From Dehalococcoidia bacterium (GTDB taxonomy: Bacteria; Chloroflexota; Dehalococcoidia; JAENJB01): a stretch of DNA of 9,778 nt. Below the pieces are notes generated by a model that was not told the DNA's origin, searched no databases, and saw nothing but the letters and a program-made list of their open reading frames with translations. Shown one piece after another: positions 6,535 to 9,778 of this stretch. A program made the translations under genes and the position numbers. The first letter of the stretch is position 1. Every line of letters begins with the position of its first letter. The stretch lies in NCBI GenBank assembly GCA_030690705.1, contig JAUYGE010000155.1, positions 1 to 9,778 of the forward strand, given 5' to 3'.

Positions 6535-6571
6535 AAGAGGGACGATGTCCCGATGGTAAACGTCCCGTTTT

Positions 6572-6613
6572 CCCTTCGGCAAGCTCAGATCCTGCCCTGA
6601 GCCTGTCGAAGGG
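6572..6613. repeat. Hairpin repeat (ttcgacaggctca family) between convergent genes
   Basis: CCCTTCGGCAAGCTCAG (6572-6588) and CTGAGCCTGTCGAAGGG (6597-6613) are inverted copies with two mismatches around an 8-base loop. It lies between the ends of two convergent genes, where a bidirectional hairpin could limit read-through, although there is no T-run. Part of the right arm is shared exactly with the transporter gene at 5039-5061. The rest of the 6535-6650 gap shows nothing else recognisable. Confidence 0.75.
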
Positions 6614-6650
6614 GCAGGCTTGGGACTACTCGCAATGACGGGAAAGGCCA

Positions 6651-7907
6651 TCAATGCCGTGCAGTAGTCCTGCGCCTGCGCAACACCATGAAGCAGGCAA
6701 TCAACCCGGCAACCGCTGCCGCAGCTATTAGGCCAAAGATGGTGGCCTGTGGTGTGGTCGGTGCCGGAGCTGGGACTGGCGCGGCTGCAGGGGCAGGCGC
6801 AGGCGCTGGCGCGTTCGCGGGTGTGGGTGTGGGGGTAGCCGCCGGGACGGGTGCAAGAGTGGGGACTCTCGAAGATAGCACGGCAAACTGGGTGAAATGG
6901 TCCGTCATGCCGCTGACGGTATGGTTGGTGGTATCCACCACGATATTGTTAAGGGTAATCCAGGCGCCCGTGGTCGCATTGTAGAAGGCTAAGGTGAGGC
7001 TGCCCTCGACCGCCCCCGCGGGAAGGGATGCAGGGTCGTACTTCATGGTAATGGTGATGGGAGAGCCGAAAGTAGCGCCCGGCGGCCCAAGGTCATATAC
7101 GGCGATAATGTTCTTGTCGGGTGGGGTCGGCGCCGGCGCCGCCGGAGGATTGCAGGTGATAGTAGCCAGCGGATTTCCCTGGTTGTCCCGGGCCAGGGTC
7201 CCTTGAGTCACAGTGACTGTGCTCTTGTTATCCGGAGATGTAACTGTGATGGCTGCCGGAGTGAGGCCCGATCCCGTGGGTGTCCAGCTTGCCTGGCCGG
7301 CGCCGGTTATGGGGGAGGTTGGGGCGCTGGGGAGCACCGTTACCGGCGGCGGTGCTGCTGGAATGCCGCCACCCGCAGCGCCTGATATGTATGTGACCGA
7401 GCCCAGGGCCTGGGACGAAGGGAGATAGCCGGTAACCGGAATCCATATTATTCCGACTTTGACCTTGGCTTCGATAAGCTCCCCGGCTACGCTGTAGGCG
7501 CCGGACTGGCTCCCTGCGGGGAACTGCAGGGGCACCACCTGCGATACCTGAGTGCTATCGCCCGTGTGGGAGGGGAAGGGACTGAGGGTCAGCGTGTAGT
7601 TAGAGTTCAGTGTCACCCTGTCGCCACTCGCCTGGTGTATCGCCACGATGCGGCTGGTAAATGAAGCTTCATTGGGAGCTAGGGGCACGCTATTAGTGCA
7701 GGTCGCATTTGCTTCAACCGTGGCGTTGAAAACCTCACCTCCGGCAATGTCCGACTTACTGAATTGCACGGTGTAGCTGTACGAGAAGTAATCGGCGATA
7801 CTTAAGGTAACGGCCGGGCTGGAGCCCATCGGGACAAGGGAAAGCGCCAGGAGCAGGGCTATCGCCAGAGGCCACACCATCCCCGACCAAAAGGTTCTTC
7901 GTGTCAT
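6651..7907 (-). CDS. Secreted, C-terminally membrane-anchored surface protein
   Basis: From the preferred ATG this has 418 residues. Order: signal peptide (MTRRTF, hydrophobic LAIALLLALSLV, cleavage near residue 32); a beta-rich, Asn/Thr-rich region with several N-x-S/T sites; a Pro/Gly linker (AAPPPVTVLPSAPTSP); a second beta domain containing LGPPGATFGSPITITMKYDP and a closing HTVSGMTDHFTQFAVL, a pattern seen at the ends of many prokaryotic surface proteins. A Pro/Ala/Thr-rich stalk (about 356-387), one TM helix (about 388-409) and an RRRR tail follow. There is no LPxTG sorting motif. The start is uncertain: ATG at 7905-7907 has AGAGGG 7 bases upstream and suits the signal peptide, but ATG at 7938-7940 or TTG at 7992-7994 are in frame. 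Function is unknown; an adhesive or structural envelope role is a guess. It ends convergently with the TPR-like gene. Confidence 0.8.
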   Translation of the reverse strand: MTRRTFWSGMVWPLAIALLLALSLVPMGSSPAVTLSIADYFSYSYTVQFSKSDIAGGEVFNATVEANATCTNSVPLAPNEASFTSRIVAIHQASGDRVTLNSNYTLTLSPFPSHTGDSTQVSQVVPLQFPAGSQSGAYSVAGELIEAKVKVGIIWIPVTGYLPSSQALGSVTYISGAAGGGIPAAPPPVTVLPSAPTSPITGAGQASWTPTGSGLTPAAITVTSPDNKSTVTVTQGTLARDNQGNPLATITCNPPAAPAPTPPDKNIIAVYDLGPPGATFGSPITITMKYDPASLPAGAVEGSLTLAFYNATTGAWITLNNIVVDTTNHTVSGMTDHFTQFAVLSSRVPTLAPVPAATPTPTPANAPAPAPAPAAAPVPAPAPTTPQATIFGLIAAAAVAGLIACFMVLRRRRTTARH

Positions 7908-8058
7908 CCCCTGGCCCTCTGCTCCTGCATGTTCTTTCATTTCCTCAACCTTCGTTGACCTGGTCCGCTTTTTCCGTGGAAACAGGGCATTCAAAACTCC
8001 GTCTTAATAGGAGACCGATTACTAACACCGTTCGCCCTGAGTGAGCGACTGTGTCGCC

Positions 8059-8124
8059 ATCCCGTATGGAATCGGGACTTGTCGAAGGGCCGTTCATGGT
8101 TCGACAGGCTCACCACGAACGGCC
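8059..8124. repeat. Composite intergenic repeat with two hairpins
   Basis: The first part, TCCCG (8060-8064) with CGGGA (8073-8077), resembles the hairpin nested in the repeat at 4092-4108. The second part is a 13-base stem, 8088-8100 with 8112-8124, with one A-C mismatch; its loop holds most of a ttcgacaggctca core (8100-8112). A partial inverted core lies at 8077-8089. The element lies between msrA and the surface-protein gene, both on the minus strand. Confidence 0.65.
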
Positions 8125-8125
8125 T

Positions 8126-8165
8126 GTGAAGAAGTTACTAAGCGACCTCTAGTAGCCTTCTTCAC
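8126..8165. repeat. Inverted repeat downstream of msrA
   Basis: GTGAAGAAG (8126-8134) plus TACTA (8136-8140) pair with TAGTA (8150-8154) plus CTTCTTCAC (8157-8165): 14 base pairs with a small internal loop and a 9-base loop. It is about 55 bases past the msrA stop on the minus strand. It could act as a transcript end for msrA, but no T-tract follows. Confidence 0.5.
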
Positions 8166-8219
8166 GTTCCGCCTCTTGAGTCTATGTGTCACCCGAAAGC
8201 GAATCGCCGGGTAGAATTC

Positions 8220-8762
8220 TTACCCTTTGAGTCTGGCCGCAAACTTCCTGCGGAATTTGGCTAATTTGGGTGAGATGACGATCTGGCAATAAGACTGCCC
8301 GGGGTTCTTCCGATAGTACTGCTGGTGATACTCTTCAGCCGGGTAGAATACGGCGAACGGCTTCACTTCAGTGACGATGGGCTGGTCCCACACCTGTGAA
8401 GTCCCCAGTTCCTTTATAGTCCGCTCTGCCTCAGCCCTTTGTTCAGGACTATGGTAGAAGACGGCCGAGCGATACTGAGTTCCCATATCAGCCCCCTGGC
8501 GATTCAGCGTGGTGGGATCATGGACGCTGAAGAAGACTTCCAGCAATTCGCGGAAGGAGATGACGGCGGGGTCGAAGGTAATCTGCACCGCCTCGGCGTG
8601 ATCCGTGGCATGCGAAGAGACCCGCTCATAGGAGGGATTGGCGACATGCCCTCCCGTATAGCCGGAGACAACTTTCGTGACCCCTTGAAGCTGTTCGAAG
8701 ACGGCCTCCAAGCACCAGAAGCAACCCCCTGCCACAGTCGCCGTTTCTGTCTGGTGTTCCAT
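8220..8762 (-). CDS. msrA: Peptide-methionine (S)-S-oxide reductase MsrA
   Basis: Repairs oxidised proteins by reducing methionine-S-sulfoxide, using thioredoxin or a similar donor; normally cytoplasmic. The 180-residue length is typical. The signature GCFWCLE (13-19) supplies catalytic Cys14 and Glu19. SGYTGGHVANPSYERV, the H-A-E-A segment after THD-like SHATDHAEAVQ, DPTTLNRQGADMGTQYRS and EEYHQQYYRKN are all conserved family blocks. Cys159 in GQSYCQ near the C-terminus could be the resolving cysteine. The ATG at 8760-8762 puts the catalytic motif at the normal distance from the N-terminus. A TTG five codons upstream (8775-8777) is also in frame but has no ribosome site. The gene stands alone, with no msrB nearby, and diverges from the hydrolase gene. 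Confidence 0.96.
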   Translation of the reverse strand: MEHQTETATVAGGCFWCLEAVFEQLQGVTKVVSGYTGGHVANPSYERVSSHATDHAEAVQITFDPAVISFRELLEVFFSVHDPTTLNRQGADMGTQYRSAVFYHSPEQRAEAERTIKELGTSQVWDQPIVTEVKPFAVFYPAEEYHQQYYRKNPGQSYCQIVISPKLAKFRRKFAARLKG

Positions 8763-8847
8763 TTCCTGGTATCCCAATCTTAAGCGGTCTCAGCCGGGAC
8801 CATGATGAACGCCGACGGGTCCCGTCGTTCACCGGCCACCTTCGATG

Positions 8848-8856
8848 AGTATATCA
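8848..8856 (-). promoter_or_regulatory. Candidate extended -10 promoter for msrA
   Basis: The minus strand reads TGATATACT, an extended -10 (TGn plus TATACT), about 86 bases upstream of the msrA ATG. No convincing -35 hexamer accompanies it. It lies in the 204-base gap shared with the divergent hydrolase gene. Confidence 0.35.
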
Positions 8857-8920
8857 GAAAGCGATACTGGAGAAATACAGAGGCAGATGGCGGATCTCGC
8901 ACAATAAGAAATGGTTGAAG

Positions 8921-8929
8921 TGGTAAACT
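8921..8929 (+). promoter_or_regulatory. Candidate extended -10 promoter for the metallo-hydrolase gene
   Basis: TGGTAAACT is an extended -10-like sequence 37 bases before the ATG of the hydrolase gene. The -35 position (acaata) is poor. The evidence is position and a partial consensus match only. Confidence 0.25.
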
Positions 8930-8966
8930 AGCAGCGCTGGAGTGAGGGCCAAGAACAAGAAGTCGC

Positions 8967-9608
8967 ATGGCAATCACAGTTGAAGACAACGTATTACGGA
9001 TAGAGAAGCTGGCGCTGGGCCCCTACGAGACCAACGCCTATATTCTGGTGTGCCGGAAGACTGGAGACAGCGTACTAATCGATGCGCCGGCAGAAGCAGA
9101 CGTGATTATTGAGAAGCTGCGAGGCACCAACCCCGGGCGCGTGTTGCTGACTCACGGACATGGGGACCATACCGGCGCTCTTCAGGAGATACGTTCGAGA
9201 CTGGGAATCCCGCTGGCTGCCCATGCCGCAGATGCCGGGAGCTTGCCTTCGCCCCCGGATCTCCGGCTGAGGGACGGCGATACCATTCCGCTCGGGAATC
9301 TCCAGCTTGAGGTCATGCACACACCCGGTCACACGCCAGGCAGTCTATGCTTCAAGATTGGGAAGTACCTGCTATCGGGAGACACCCTCTTCCCCGGCGG
9401 CCCGGGCCACACCAGGTCGCCAGCCGACCTGAGACAGATAGTCGAGTCCATTACCGTCAAGCTGTTCACTCTGGATGATGACACACAGGTGCATCCCGGC
9501 CACGGCGGCTCTACCATGCTGAAGAAGGAAAAGGACGAGTTTGCCGTGTTCTCCTCAAGGCTCCACCGCCCCGACCTCTGTGGTGATGTGCTCTGGCTTT
9601 CATCCTGA
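8967..9608 (+). CDS. Metallo-beta-lactamase-fold hydrolase (glyoxalase II-like)
   Basis: 213 residues, cytoplasmic. The metal-binding set is complete: THGHGDHTG (62-70, giving His63, His65, Asp67, His68), HTPGHTPGS with His122, Asp139 in SGDTLFPGG and His179 in VHPGHGG. This suits a binuclear metal centre and hydrolysis of thioesters or related substrates. It is shorter than classical glyoxalase II (about 250 residues) and lacks a clear C-terminal glutathione-binding domain, so the true substrate is open. The C-terminal block EFAVFSSRLHRPDLCGDVLW replaces that domain. The ATG at 8967 has only a weak AAGAAG ribosome site. A 6-base inverted repeat (9593-9598 with 9608-9613) spans the stop codon. 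The gene diverges from msrA; both could serve oxidative or aldehyde stress, but this is only inferred. Confidence 0.9.
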   Translation: MAITVEDNVLRIEKLALGPYETNAYILVCRKTGDSVLIDAPAEADVIIEKLRGTNPGRVLLTHGHGDHTGALQEIRSRLGIPLAAHAADAGSLPSPPDLRLRDGDTIPLGNLQLEVMHTPGHTPGSLCFKIGKYLLSGDTLFPGGPGHTRSPADLRQIVESITVKLFTLDDDTQVHPGHGGSTMLKKEKDEFAVFSSRLHRPDLCGDVLWLSS

Positions 9609-9778
9609 GCCAGAAACAGGCTTGGCCCGGTCGGGGAACGCGCGGGACAGCGAATCATGTTGCCCTTTCAATATCTTTGAGCGAAGCCCCCTGGTACTTG
9701 GGTTGAGAAGGATTCTTCATGGGCAGGGAAATGCGGTCGCCTGCCTAGAATTTGAAATGTACAAAAACCCTGCCAAAA
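9609..9778. other. Gene-free end of window
   Basis: No convincing start codon, reading frame or RNA gene is visible in these 170 bases. A short inverted repeat, GGCAGG (9722-9727) with CCTGCC (9740-9745), is the only structure seen, and it has no T-run. Confidence 0.5.

Noticed and set aside
6688..7428. Several plus-strand open frames rich in Gly, Ala and Val
   Set aside because: They are the antisense of the Pro/Ala-rich surface protein, whose codon bias keeps the opposite strand open.
1182..8124. Possible CRISPR array from recurring short repeats
   Set aside because: Copies are far apart, differ in length and orientation, and have no regular spacers or cas genes.
9593..9613. Possible terminator at the end of the metallo-hydrolase gene
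   Set aside because: The stem is only 6 bases, it contains the stop codon and no T-run follows, so it is not supported as a terminator.

Overview
The window looks like chromosomal DNA of an uncultured, moderately GC-rich bacterium. My best guess is Chloroflexota, class Dehalococcoidia or a close relative. The grounds are indirect: the OmpR/BaeS-type two-component pair beside a small secreted DUF2680-like protein, the Ala/Pro-rich surface protein with a C-terminal anchor, and many short palindromic intergenic repeats with cores such as gtcattctgag and ttcgacaggctca. No rRNA, tRNA, CRISPR, transposase or phage gene was seen.

Layout, left to right. (1) 1-1120 (+) is decayed coding DNA. It holds the 3' part of a trypsin-fold-like protein with a frameshift and apparently no catalytic triad, followed at once by an orphan C-terminal tail of a MacB/FtsX-type ABC permease. 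(2) 1121-1389 is intergenic and carries two repeat elements. (3) 1390-4273 (-) is a regulatory block: a DUF2680-like secreted protein gene, a strong hairpin, then an OmpR-family response regulator and a sensor histidine kinase. (4) 4350-5654 (+) is a 12-TM major facilitator transporter, divergent from block 3. (5) 5860-6534 (+) is a TPR-like cytoplasmic protein. (6) 6651-7907 (-) is a secreted, C-terminally anchored surface protein. (7) 8220-8762 (-) is peptide methionine sulfoxide reductase MsrA. (8) 8967-9608 (+) is a metallo-beta-lactamase-fold hydrolase, divergent from msrA. The last 170 bases hold no gene that I can see.

The most coherent biology is in block 3. Both transcription units in it, the DUF2680-like gene and the two-component operon, appear to start from promoters of identical geometry: TTAACA, 5 bases, YTAACA, 9 bases, a TATnAT -10 box. 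This 11-base-period direct repeat just upstream of the -10 is the layout used by PhoB/PhoP-type OmpR-family regulators. I infer that the regulator encoded here activates itself and the small secreted protein, which would be a compact envelope-responsive circuit. The response regulator mRNA would start only about 4 bases before its ATG.

A second theme is repeat expansion. Copies of short palindromic repeats sit in nearly every intergenic gap. One copy of the ttcgacaggctca family lies in frame inside the central loop of the transporter. I did not find a clearly new multi-gene system. The shared operator, the permease tail fused in frame behind the decayed gene, and the repeat that has become coding sequence are the points most worth checking.
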